A stretch of DNA of 59,102 nt, taken from JAFTYO01 sp045613125. Lineage in GTDB: Bacteria > Pseudomonadota > Alphaproteobacteria > RF32 > CAG-239. The stretch spans positions 1 to 59,102 of the forward strand of contig JAZLAM010000009.1 in assembly GCA_045613125.1 (NCBI GenBank), in the 5' to 3' direction. Below, piece by piece: positions 34,367 to 42,380 of this stretch. The notes under the pieces are model-generated. The model saw nothing but the letters and a program-made list of their open reading frames with translations. It was not told where the DNA came from and did no database searches. Position 1 is the first letter of the stretch. Every line of letters starts with the position of its first letter. A program made the position numbers and the translations under genes.

Positions 34367-35911
34367 ATGGGTGTTTTTGATTTTTTAAAATCTAAAGTAA
34401 GAGAAGAGTATGTAGAAACCGAAATATTGGAAACCGGTACTAAGGTTGAAAAAAGCTACATAAAAGGTCAACTGTCTACAATTGTAAAAAGATATCCTGA
34501 TGATAGCTATGAGTTGTTTGGTTCTGATGGAGTTAAAATTTCTGAAAAAACATCTGATGGAACCCATAGAGTTTATGAACATGGCAAGTTGATTAAAGAA
34601 ACAACTCCAGATAAGACTGTTACGACCTATCATGAAAACGGAAATATTTCAACCATTACACGACCAAATGGCGAGTATGTAAGCTATTATGATAATAAAA
34701 AACTACATGTAAAAAGAAAGATTGGTTATGAAATTGCCAAATTTAAGGATGGTAGTTTAAAATATGAGTTTAAGAATGGAAATTTAAAAGTTAATCCGGT
34801 GTTTTTTTCATATTACAGAATTGGGGCAAAGGATAAAAATGCAAATAATCATTGGAATGAGAATGTGCAACTTGATCCTAATAAAAAAACATTATTTTGC
34901 TTAGGAGGGGATCAGACAAGAAATAGTAAAGAAGCAAATGGTAATATAAATGCTTTCTTAAAAGTTTTAGGTTTAAATGAGAAACAACAAGAAGATATTC
35001 AGCTATGTGCATGTTACAGACCATCTTCATTTGATGCCGGAATTCATGAGTTTGTGAGAATAACCAGAGATTCTGATAAAAGAATAAAACAAGATTATAG
35101 AAGAGAAATTTTAGCAAAATTTATGCCATTTATGGCTCAGATTAAAGATGGTAAATTTGAGAGATATTCAAGCAAAAAATTAAATGATAACTTTCGAAAT
35201 ATAATGATACAGGCGCATTGTTATGGTGCTAATGATTTACCTGTTATATCTAAAGTGTTTAAGGATGCAATGACCTCTTTAGGATATAGCAAAAATGAAA
35301 TACAAAAAGCATTGAAACAAGTGGTTTGTGTAACAAATAACTCTCAACGTGAATTAAATGACAACACTGGGTTTACTTGTTTTCACAGGTATTCGGTAAA
35401 AGATGGTCAGTTTGAGCCTGAGTATGATACCAGATATTCTGATGATTATCCTGTGTTTTTAGGTACACATACAACATATAATCAAAAAAGCGGTAATAAA
35501 TCGGCATTGGTTGCTATCAAGCCTAATGAAGCTTTGATGGTATTTGATAAAGTTTTGACATCGGGAAGTGAACATAATGAAGGTTTTTGGACACTTGATG
35601 AAAGAATGCTTACAGAAGTAGGGAAACAGCAAGCTGAACTAATGAAACAAATTGGAAGGTTTTGGTATGAAAACTCTTCTGATGTTCCTGATGTGGAAGA
35701 GTTGTTGTTAAAATGTTCAGCAAAAAGCAGTGTAAAGCCTTTTGTTGTTAAAGCTCTACGTGAAGGGAAAAAACTTAAAGCTGAACAAAAGAATATGCTT
35801 GTTAACCATTATATCTTAAAAAAAGAATGGAACAAATTTAATAGTAATAAAGCGCCGGAATATAATGGTGTTTTTAAGATTCTATATGAAAATAAACGTA
35901 AAACGCACTAG
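34367..35911 (+). CDS. Large unknown protein with N-terminal YwqK/MORN-like repeats
   Basis: 514 residues, no signal peptide or membrane span. Residues ~20-130 hold repeated units of the type DGxxxxYExGKLxxET, which resemble the beta-hairpin repeats of MORN/YwqK-like proteins. The central and C-terminal parts have no match that I recognise; one block reads KKTLFCLGGDQTRN, reminiscent of a hydrolase-like strand-turn, but no catalytic set is evident. It sits exactly in the break of the ribosomal operon, where rplQ would be expected beyond rpoA. AAGGAG precedes ATG. It may be an accessory or effector-type gene brought in with the rearrangement. Confidence 0.7.
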   Translation: MGVFDFLKSKVREEYVETEILETGTKVEKSYIKGQLSTIVKRYPDDSYELFGSDGVKISEKTSDGTHRVYEHGKLIKETTPDKTVTTYHENGNISTITRPNGEYVSYYDNKKLHVKRKIGYEIAKFKDGSLKYEFKNGNLKVNPVFFSYYRIGAKDKNANNHWNENVQLDPNKKTLFCLGGDQTRNSKEANGNINAFLKVLGLNEKQQEDIQLCACYRPSSFDAGIHEFVRITRDSDKRIKQDYRREILAKFMPFMAQIKDGKFERYSSKKLNDNFRNIMIQAHCYGANDLPVISKVFKDAMTSLGYSKNEIQKALKQVVCVTNNSQRELNDNTGFTCFHRYSVKDGQFEPEYDTRYSDDYPVFLGTHTTYNQKSGNKSALVAIKPNEALMVFDKVLTSGSEHNEGFWTLDERMLTEVGKQQAELMKQIGRFWYENSSDVPDVEELLLKCSAKSSVKPFVVKALREGKKLKAEQKNMLVNHYILKKEWNKFNSNKAPEYNGVFKILYENKRKTH

Positions 35912-35964
35912 TTGTAGAATATGTGTTTTCTATTAAATCGGCGACTGATTAGAGTTGTCGTATA

Positions 35965-36002
35965 AAAAAACCTTTTTACGATAATCAGTAAAAAGGTTTT
36001 TT
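35965..36002. terminator. Bidirectional terminator between unknown gene and rpoA
   Basis: AAAAAACCTTTTTAC pairs with GTAAAAAGGTTTTTT around an 8-base loop; T-runs on both strands. It ends the plus-strand unknown gene and the minus-strand rpoA transcript, leaving no room for rplQ. Confidence 0.9.
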
Positions 36003-36026
36003 AAAAATTAAGATTTATATAAACTA

Positions 36027-37034
36027 TTAAAAATGATCATCACATTTTCTAATCAAATCTTCAATATTTTCCGGAGGCCATCCTGGTGTTTCCATACCAA
36101 GATGGATACCCATTTTAGCCAACACTTCTTTGATTTCATTTAATGACTTACGACCAAAGTTTGGTGTGCGGAGCATTTCTGCTTCTGTTTTCTGGACTAA
36201 ATCACCAATATAAACAATATTATCGTTTTTCAAGCAATTTGCTGAGCGAACAGACAATTCAAGTTCTTCAACTCTCTTAAGTAAATTACGATTGAAAGGA
36301 AGTTCTTCCTTAATATCTATAGATTCGCTTTCCGGCTCATCAAAGTTGATAAATGGTTTCAGCTGATCTTGTAAAATGCGTGCTGCGTATGCAATAGCAT
36401 CTTCAGGTGTAACAACACCATTTGTTTCAACAACCATTGTCAACTTATCATAGTCAGTGATTTGACCAACGCGAGTATTTTCAACTTTGTAAGAAACCTT
36501 TTTAACAGGGGAATAGATTGCATCAACAGCAATCAAGCCTATAGGAGCATCTCCAGGTTTGTTTTGATATGCCGGAACATAACCTTTTCCGGTATCTACA
36601 GTCAATTCCATAGAAATCTTACCACCTGCGTCTAAGTTACAAATAACATGATCAGGATTCATAATCTCAACATCATGACCTGTTTCAATCATCGCAGCAG
36701 TAACGGCACATGGTCCTTCTGCTTTTAAAGTCATCATCTTTTGGCCTTCACTATGAACAGCAACAGCTAAACCTTTAATATTCAAAACGATATCTGTTAC
36801 ATCTTCTCTTACGCCAGGAATAACTGAGAATTCATGCAAAACGCCATCAATTTTAATTGCCGTAACTGCGCCACCTTGTAATGATGATAATAAAACTCTT
36901 CTCAATGCGTTACCTAAAGTAAGGCCGAAACCTCTCTCTAGGGGTTCTACCACTATTTTAGATTTTTTTCCGCCTTCGGAGTTTACTTCTAAATTAGTTG
37001 GTTTAATTAATTCTTGCCAATTCTTTTGAATCAC
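36027..37034 (-). CDS. rpoA: RNA polymerase alpha subunit
   Basis: 335 residues, full length. The N-terminal assembly domain has IVEPLERGFGLTLGNALRRV (split here as the family's dimerisation motif) and the C-terminal DNA-binding domain has ELELSVRSANCLKNDNI and TPNFGRKSLNEIK. It begins with GTG, with GAGGG as ribosome-binding site. It is last in the inverted rpsM-rpsK-rpoA run; rplQ, normally next, is absent. Confidence 0.97.
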   Translation of the reverse strand: MIQKNWQELIKPTNLEVNSEGGKKSKIVVEPLERGFGLTLGNALRRVLLSSLQGGAVTAIKIDGVLHEFSVIPGVREDVTDIVLNIKGLAVAVHSEGQKMMTLKAEGPCAVTAAMIETGHDVEIMNPDHVICNLDAGGKISMELTVDTGKGYVPAYQNKPGDAPIGLIAVDAIYSPVKKVSYKVENTRVGQITDYDKLTMVVETNGVVTPEDAIAYAARILQDQLKPFINFDEPESESIDIKEELPFNRNLLKRVEELELSVRSANCLKNDNIVYIGDLVQKTEAEMLRTPNFGRKSLNEIKEVLAKMGIHLGMETPGWPPENIEDLIRKCDDHF

Positions 37035-37054
37035 CGGTATACCCTCTTTCTATT

Positions 37055-37070
37055 TATATATGCATATATA
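37055..37070. repeat. 16-bp perfect palindrome upstream of rpoA
   Basis: TATATATGCATATATA, centred on ATGCAT, 20 bases before the rpoA start. A shorter version, ATATGCATAT, is at 42344-42353 upstream of the macA-like gene. In AT-rich DNA it may be chance; otherwise it is an operator candidate. Confidence 0.3.
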
Positions 37071-37090
37071 TTGTAAAAAAAACATTGAAA

Positions 37091-37120
37091 CAGCGGAGAT
37101 TGTAACAACGCTCTCCGCTG
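37091..37120 (-). terminator. Internal hairpin between rpsK and rpoA
   Basis: CAGCGGAGA pairs with TCTCCGCTG around a 12-base loop; on the minus strand a T-rich run follows some bases later. It is a plausible attenuator lowering rpoA relative to rpsK, or a partial terminator. Confidence 0.55.
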
Positions 37121-37133
37121 TAGAATCTTATAA

Positions 37134-37523
37134 TTAAACGCGACGTCTCTTTTTCAAACGGCATCCGTTATGAGGAATCGGAGTTACATCACGAATAGAT
37201 GTAATTGTAAATCCGATAACCTGTAAAGCTCTGATTGCCGATTCTCTACCGGAACCAGGACCTTTAACTTCAACTTCCAAAGTTTTCATACCGTTTTCTT
37301 GAGCTTTCTTGCCTGCTTCTTCAGCTGCAATTTGAGCAGCATATGGAGTAGACTTACGAGACCCCTTAAAACCTTGTGCGCCGGCTGTCGACCAAGCTAC
37401 AGTATTTCCTTGAGCGTCGGTAATTGTTACTCTGGTGTTGTTAAACGTAGAATTCACATGGGCAACGCCGGAAGTGATATTCTTTTTCTCTTTTTTCTTA
37501 ACACGTTGTGTTGCTTTAGCCAT
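37134..37523 (-). CDS. rpsK: 30S ribosomal protein S11
   Basis: 129 residues. GVAHVNSTFNNTRVTITDAQ and the end PHNGCRLKKRRRV are diagnostic. It follows rpsM by 12 bases on the minus strand. Confidence 0.97.
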   Translation of the reverse strand: MAKATQRVKKKEKKNITSGVAHVNSTFNNTRVTITDAQGNTVAWSTAGAQGFKGSRKSTPYAAQIAAEEAGKKAQENGMKTLEVEVKGPGSGRESAIRALQVIGFTITSIRDVTPIPHNGCRLKKRRRV

Positions 37524-37535
37524 TGTTACCTCACC

Positions 37536-37904
37536 TTACTTCTTCTTATTGGCAACAGTTTTGCGTTTACCTTTGCGGGTACGAGCATTTTGTTTAGTGC
37601 TTTGACCACGAACAGGCAAACCTTTACGATGCCTTAAACCTCTGTAACATCCAAGATCCATAAGTCTTTTGATGTTAACACCAACTTCACGACGAAGTTC
37701 ACCTTCTACTAAGTAATCTCTATCAATTACTTCGCGAATTTTAGCAACTTCTTCATCACTCAGTTCATGTACTCGACGGTCAGAAGCTACGCCAGATTTA
37801 GTACAAATGTCTTGAGCAGTTTTTCTTCCGATACCAAAGATATAAGTCAAAGCAACTTCAATTTTCTTGGCTGTCGGAATGTTTACGCCAGCTATACGAG
37901 CCAA
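37536..37904 (-). CDS. rpsM: 30S ribosomal protein S13
   Basis: 122 residues. ARIAGVNIPTAKKIEVALTY and GLRHRKGLPVRGQSTKQNAR identify S13. The start codon is TTG (37902-37904), with GGAGAG five bases upstream; no ATG exists near it. The alpha operon S4-type leader was not sought beyond this; a promoter lies at 37974-38001. Confidence 0.97.
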   Translation of the reverse strand: MARIAGVNIPTAKKIEVALTYIFGIGRKTAQDICTKSGVASDRRVHELSDEEVAKIREVIDRDYLVEGELRREVGVNIKRLMDLGCYRGLRHRKGLPVRGQSTKQNARTRKGKRKTVANKKK

Positions 37905-37973
37905 ATTAACTCTCCATTTTCTAATTAATTAAAACATTTAAAAAGTTGATCACCACTTTTCAAAATTAAGCGG

Positions 37974-38001
37974 ATTATATTCTTTTTTTTTTTAGAGTCA
38001 A
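37974..38001 (-). promoter_or_regulatory. Promoter of rpsM-rpsK-rpoA
   Basis: On the minus strand TTGACT (37996-38001), 16 bases including an A-tract, TATAAT (37974-37979). Near-consensus, 70 bases before rpsM. It lets the alpha part be transcribed separately from secY-adk. Confidence 0.75.
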
Positions 38002-38020
38002 TAACATTTTTATTAAAAAA

Positions 38021-38041
38021 ACATTTTTTTAACAAAAAATG
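38021..38041 (-). terminator. Terminator of adk
   Basis: On the minus strand ACATTTTTT pairs with AAAAAAATGT and is followed by a T-run. It lies 15 bases beyond the adk stop and just before the rpsM promoter. Confidence 0.65.
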
Positions 38042-38055
38042 TGTTTGACTTTTCT

Positions 38056-38733
38056 TTATTTTTCCGAAAGTCCTAAAACAACGGCAATCTTCTGACCTGT
38101 CGCTTCAATAGTTCCGGTGCCGTCAACACAAGTCAATACACCTTTTTTTTCAAAATAAGGAATTGTAGGATATGTTAACGATCTATAATTTACCAAACGA
38201 TTACGAACTGTGGTGCGGTTATCGTCTTGTCTCCTCGAAAATTCAACACCTCCACACACATCACATACGCCGTAAACTTTTGGTTTTTGAAACTTATCAT
38301 GGTATCCTTGACTACATTTCATGCAAGAATATCGTCCCAAAATGCGTTCCATTATAATTTCATCAGGAACCTGTATTTCAATAACTCTATCTAATATGAT
38401 TCCTTTTTCTTTTAATAAAACATCCAAAACTTCAGCTTGTGGCAATGTTCTTGGAAAACCGTCTAAGATAAAGCCGTTTTTACAATCATCCTCATCTATG
38501 CGAGAAGATACCATTTGTATAATCATCTCATCTGTTGCAAACTCACCTCTATCAAGAGCGGTTTTTAGATCACGTCCCAGCGGAGTGTCTTTTTTAGCTT
38601 CTTCTCTTAACATCTCGCCTGTTGAGAGATGACATATATCAATTTTTTCTCTTAATATTCTTGCTTGCGTGCCTTTACCGCAACCAGGAGCTCCGGTAAA
38701 GACCACGTGCAAGCCAACACCATTTTTACTCAT
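38056..38733 (-). CDS. adk: Adenylate kinase
   Basis: 225 residues from ATG 38733, one base after the secY stop (TAGCATG). P-loop GAPGCGKGTQ, NMP-binding HLSTGEMLR, FILDGFPRT, and a long LID domain with CMKC...CDVC, i.e. a four-Cys zinc-binding LID. It interconverts ATP+AMP and 2 ADP. The secY-adk-rpsM order without infA or rpmJ is the alphaproteobacterial arrangement. Confidence 0.96.
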   Translation of the reverse strand: MSKNGVGLHVVFTGAPGCGKGTQARILREKIDICHLSTGEMLREEAKKDTPLGRDLKTALDRGEFATDEMIIQMVSSRIDEDDCKNGFILDGFPRTLPQAEVLDVLLKEKGIILDRVIEIQVPDEIIMERILGRYSCMKCSQGYHDKFQKPKVYGVCDVCGGVEFSRRQDDNRTTVRNRLVNYRSLTYPTIPYFEKKGVLTCVDGTGTIEATGQKIAVVLGLSEK

Positions 38734-38734
38734 G

Positions 38735-40084
38735 CTATTTTCTTTTCTTATTAACAAGAGCAGCTTTTTTGATTAAACCTTCATACTGATAAGCTATCAA
38801 ATGAGATTGAACTTGTGTAACAAAATCCATTGTAACCTGAACTACAATCAAAAGTGTTGTGCCACCTAATACAAATGGGACAGAGAGTTTTGAAATAAGA
38901 ATTTCAGGTAAAATGCACAAAGCTGTCAAATAAGCAGATCCGAGGACAGTTAAACGAGTAATAACGTAATCAAGATATTCTGCAGTATTTTTTCCAGGTC
39001 TGATACCGGCAATGAATCCACCATGTTTTTTCAAATTATCAGCTGTGTCTTCAGGATTAAACACAACAGCAGTATAGAAAAATGAGAAAAAGATGATTAA
39101 AAATGCATACAATGCTAAATAAAGCGGTTGTCCATGACCTAACCACTGGCTCAATGTTTGAACCCATGACGGACCATTCTGTGCTGACATATTAGCAATT
39201 GTAATTGGCAATAATAACAAAGAGCTTGCAAAAATCGGAGGTATCACACCTGTCGGATTGATTTTAAGCGGTAGATGGGAGCTTTCTGCAGACATCATAC
39301 GCATACCCATTTGACGTTTAGGATATTGAATGATGATTTTTCTTTGAGCTCTTTCAACGAAAATAATCACATAAATAAGAGCTAGAACCATTACCAACAA
39401 CAAAGCAATTACACCTAATGACATGGAACCGATTCTTCCTAGCTCAAAAGTTTGAGCTAAAGCGTTAGGTATATTTGCGATAATACCCACGGTAATGATT
39501 AAAGATGAACCGTTGCCGACACCACGAGATGTAATTTGATCACCTAACCAAACAACAAACATAGTTCCGCCGACTAATGATACTATAGTTGTAAATCTGA
39601 ATACAAAGCTAGGTATTACAACAGCTGATACCCCAGTGTTTCCGCTCATGCTTTCAAGACCTACTGCAATACCATATCCTTGGATAACAGTGATTAACAC
39701 TGTAAGCATTTTTGTATAATGTGTAATTTTACGATGCCCTGCTTCACCTTCTTTTTTTAGTGCAGCCAAAGAAGGAATAACAGATTGACCCAACTGAAGG
39801 ATAATAGAAGCAGAAATATATGGAAATATATTGAGCGCAAAAATCGTCATACGTGATAATGCACCACCTGAAAACATATTGAACATCCCCAAAATACCGC
39901 CCGAATGTCTTGTGAAGAGCTCTGAAAGAACTTGAGGGTCGATTCCCGGAAGCGGAATAAACGTTCCTAAACGGAACACAATCAAAGCTAAAATTGTAAA
40001 CCACAATCTTCTTTTGAGTTCGTCAGCTTTACTAAAAGCGGACATATCCATATTTGCCGCCATTTTTTCTGCTAATGATACCAT
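38735..40084 (-). CDS. secY: Preprotein translocase subunit SecY
   Basis: 449 residues, ten membrane spans. ELKRRLWFTILALIVFRLGT at the start, then FPYISASIILQLGQSVIPSL and the C-terminal loop IAYQYEGLIKKA that contacts ribosome/SecA. It is the channel of the Sec translocon. It normally follows rplO directly; here it is inverted and 5.5 kb away, with its own promoter-like sequence. Confidence 0.97.
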   Translation of the reverse strand: MVSLAEKMAANMDMSAFSKADELKRRLWFTILALIVFRLGTFIPLPGIDPQVLSELFTRHSGGILGMFNMFSGGALSRMTIFALNIFPYISASIILQLGQSVIPSLAALKKEGEAGHRKITHYTKMLTVLITVIQGYGIAVGLESMSGNTGVSAVVIPSFVFRFTTIVSLVGGTMFVVWLGDQITSRGVGNGSSLIITVGIIANIPNALAQTFELGRIGSMSLGVIALLLVMVLALIYVIIFVERAQRKIIIQYPKRQMGMRMMSAESSHLPLKINPTGVIPPIFASSLLLLPITIANMSAQNGPSWVQTLSQWLGHGQPLYLALYAFLIIFFSFFYTAVVFNPEDTADNLKKHGGFIAGIRPGKNTAEYLDYVITRLTVLGSAYLTALCILPEILISKLSVPFVLGGTTLLIVVQVTMDFVTQVQSHLIAYQYEGLIKKAALVNKKRK

Positions 40085-40148
40085 TTTTTCATCCTTAATA
40101 TTAATTTAAACAAACACAACAGGTCTTTTAGACCTACTTTGGTGTAAT

Positions 40149-40177
40149 CTAATACACAAATTAAAAAAATAATGCAA
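40149..40177 (-). promoter_or_regulatory. Promoter of secY-adk
   Basis: On the minus strand TTGCAT (40172-40177), 17 bases, TATTAG (40149-40154), 65 bases before secY. A small dyad AGGTC/GACCT (40121-40135) lies in the leader. It is the only good candidate for transcribing the relocated secY. Confidence 0.5.
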
Positions 40178-40207
40178 CTATTTTATCTTTATCCTCAGAT
40201 TTTATTC

Positions 40208-40243
40208 AAAACATCCCGAAAGTATCAACTATCGGGATGTTTT
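40208..40243 (-). terminator. Rho-independent terminator
   Basis: AAAACATCCCGA and TCGGGATGTTTT form a 12-bp stem; T-rich on both sides. It closes the minus-strand gene ending at 40254. Confidence 0.85.
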
Positions 40244-40253
40244 ATAAGCACCT

Positions 40254-41006
40254 TTATTTTTTAAGCTTGTTCCATCCTTGTTGATTAGATGGTTTTTCTG
40301 TAGCTATAGACTTTGGTGTCTCTGTATTCCAATTTCGTACAGGGATATCACCACTTTTTTCTTTTATTAAAGCTTTTTGCTCAGGAGTTTTCGCAATTCC
40401 TATAGGCATTAATTGTTCTAAAAGAGCTGGAGAAATAAAGTCAACCCTTTTATTGGAATAAGCATTTATGAAAGTTTCAATAATTGCTGCAGATGGTTCA
40501 GCATTAAAGCTTTTCACCTTACCTCCGTAAAATATGCTAAAGGAATGGCAAGGAGCTGATAATAAAACATCTGTATAATCAACACCTTTTATAAATCTTA
40601 GCATCATTTTAGGTTCTATCACACATTTTGCCATAATATTTGATGTGCTTTCTTCCCTTTGGAAAAATGCCTGAACAAAAATATCTCTATTTTCTTCCTT
40701 CATTATGCCACAAAATCCCGTAATTGCCATTCCGTCTATTGTGTAGCCTTTATAACCCTTAGGAGCTTTATCTACAGTATAGCAAAACAGCTGTTCTGAA
40801 TGAAGTATGTTATTAAGCCCGTGTATATTCACCGAATCTTTTATTTTTTGAATTACTTCATTGCTAGATACTCCACCTATGTCATCTTTACGACGCCAAG
40901 CATCTTTATCTTGCTTAAAAGAGTTGACACCTTCATTTGTTTGCGCTTCAGCATTGGCTGAAAATGTAAACAATACAGTAAAAATAAATAAACAAATTTT
41001 TTTCAT
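40254..41006 (-). CDS. Unknown exported protein
   Basis: 250 residues with a signal peptide (MKKICLFIFTVLFTFSANA). The mature part has four Cys (FCYTVDK, TGFCGIM, KCVIEP, SAPCHSF) that could form two periplasmic disulfides, and a basic C terminus. It superficially resembles other unknown exported proteins of this lineage, but I cannot place it in a family. It follows kdsB on the minus strand by 30 bases and may share its transcript. Confidence 0.75.
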   Translation of the reverse strand: MKKICLFIFTVLFTFSANAEAQTNEGVNSFKQDKDAWRRKDDIGGVSSNEVIQKIKDSVNIHGLNNILHSEQLFCYTVDKAPKGYKGYTIDGMAITGFCGIMKEENRDIFVQAFFQREESTSNIMAKCVIEPKMMLRFIKGVDYTDVLLSAPCHSFSIFYGGKVKSFNAEPSAAIIETFINAYSNKRVDFISPALLEQLMPIGIAKTPEQKALIKEKSGDIPVRNWNTETPKSIATEKPSNQQGWNKLKK

Positions 41007-41036
41007 CTTTTTAATCCATTAAAGTTAATATTTATA

Positions 41037-41816
41037 CTATTTAATCCAAGGTAAAGAATTTTGCAAATCTTCTTCTGTATTTATATCTGCAGGAGCTTCT
41101 TTCACAAGTTTAATGTTGTCCACAAGTTTGGCCCAAACGCTCATACCGTTTTCAAGAGCTCTTAATTGTTCTAAAGCTTCTCTTTTTTCTAAAACACTTG
41201 TGGGAAGAGATACCATTTTTCTCAATGATTCGGCTTTGAATACATAAATGCCTATATGATGATATAAATCTTGATTCGAACATTTTTCAGGATTACGAGT
41301 ATATGGCGCCGTAGCACGCGTAAAGTATAAGCATCTTGCTTCTTTTTGCTCTTTATCTAAGCCCATTACAATTTTTACAATATTAGGATTCTGTTTATCT
41401 TCTTCATTATGAATAACCATACCACAAGTGGCAATGTCACAATTTGTTCTTTTAACCATGTCGACCAAAGGTAAGCAAACTGCAGGATCAACATTTAAGT
41501 TATCTCCTTGAAAATCTACCACAATGTCATATTTTTCACCCGTAGGATCTAATATTTTTAGTGCTGCAGCTATTCTGTCTGTTCCACTTGGTAAATTAGG
41601 GTCTGTTAATATAGCTGTTGCTCCAAATTTTTTACACTCATCAACGATTGCTTGATCTCCGGCTGCAATCGCAATATCCGACTTTCCGTTCATAACCCTT
41701 TGAACGTTTTCATAAACACGCTGAACTAATGTTTTACCATTAATATTGATGAGGGGTTTATTTGGAAGCCTAGTTGCGGCCAAACGCACAGGCATCAAAG
41801 TAATTACTCTGTTCAT
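41037..41816 (-). CDS. kdsB: CMP-KDO synthetase (3-deoxy-manno-octulosonate cytidylyltransferase)
   Basis: 259 residues. MPVRLAATRLPNKPL is the nucleotide-binding start, with TDPNLPSGTDRIA and VDFQGDNLNVDP (family QGDEP-like), and HHIGIYVFKAESL. It activates KDO with CTP for lipopolysaccharide inner core, showing that the organism makes LPS. RPG-type loops are slightly varied (QGDN instead of QGDE) but otherwise intact. Confidence 0.92.
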   Translation of the reverse strand: MNRVITLMPVRLAATRLPNKPLININGKTLVQRVYENVQRVMNGKSDIAIAAGDQAIVDECKKFGATAILTDPNLPSGTDRIAAALKILDPTGEKYDIVVDFQGDNLNVDPAVCLPLVDMVKRTNCDIATCGMVIHNEEDKQNPNIVKIVMGLDKEQKEARCLYFTRATAPYTRNPEKCSNQDLYHHIGIYVFKAESLRKMVSLPTSVLEKREALEQLRALENGMSVWAKLVDNIKLVKEAPADINTEEDLQNSLPWIK

Positions 41817-41912
41817 TTAATTATCCTCTTAAAAACATAATATACGCTATTAATTCTAACAAAAATATGTTTTGTTTCAAGGAAATTATTTTGTTATACA
41901 TCATAAAAAATT

Positions 41913-41946
41913 AAAAGCCCAAGTCATAAAAATGACGGGGCTTTTA
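41913..41946 (-). terminator. Rho-independent terminator
   Basis: AAAAGCCC...TCAT-AAAA-ATGA...GGGGCTTTT, a nested stem with a small bulge; on the minus strand a T-rich run follows. It closes the small gene ending at 41968. Confidence 0.8.
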
Positions 41947-41967
41947 CAAATACTACTTTTATATTGA

Positions 41968-42231
41968 TTACAATCTTTTCTCAAAAGTAGAAATTTTTTC
42001 ACTCAGAGTATCTTCACCAAGGCTTCTCAACTTAATAATCAGCAGACGATACTCATGTTGGCAACCACTGATGTACGATGTTTTTTGGAACAAGACATCC
42101 AAATAAACTCTATCGACTTCAGAAAATTCATTTTTAGAAATCAATTCTGAAATTGCGTTTTTTCTCTGAGATGGCATTGCAATTCTTTCACGGAATGCCT
42201 GTGCTTTTAAATGCTTTTCTTTCTTTTCCAT
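41968..42231 (-). CDS. Small unknown basic protein
   Basis: 87 residues, no signal peptide. Lys/Arg-rich N terminus (MEKKEKHLKAQAFRERI) and a helical remainder with one Cys. Unrecognised. Genuine gene status is supported by a well-formed terminator 22 bases downstream and by the absence of any alternative frame. Confidence 0.55.
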   Translation of the reverse strand: MEKKEKHLKAQAFRERIAMPSQRKNAISELISKNEFSEVDRVYLDVLFQKTSYISGCQHEYRLLIIKLRSLGEDTLSEKISTFEKRL

Positions 42232-42380
42232 ACTAATTGTTTATTATATAATTATAAGATTTATGTATTTAATTTAATCCCAAAAAAATATTTATTCAAG
42301 AAAAAAAACTGGAAAATGAACTTTTTTTAGGTTACTTTCGTTTATATGCATATGTAAATTGTTTTAAGAAAGATAAAGAA

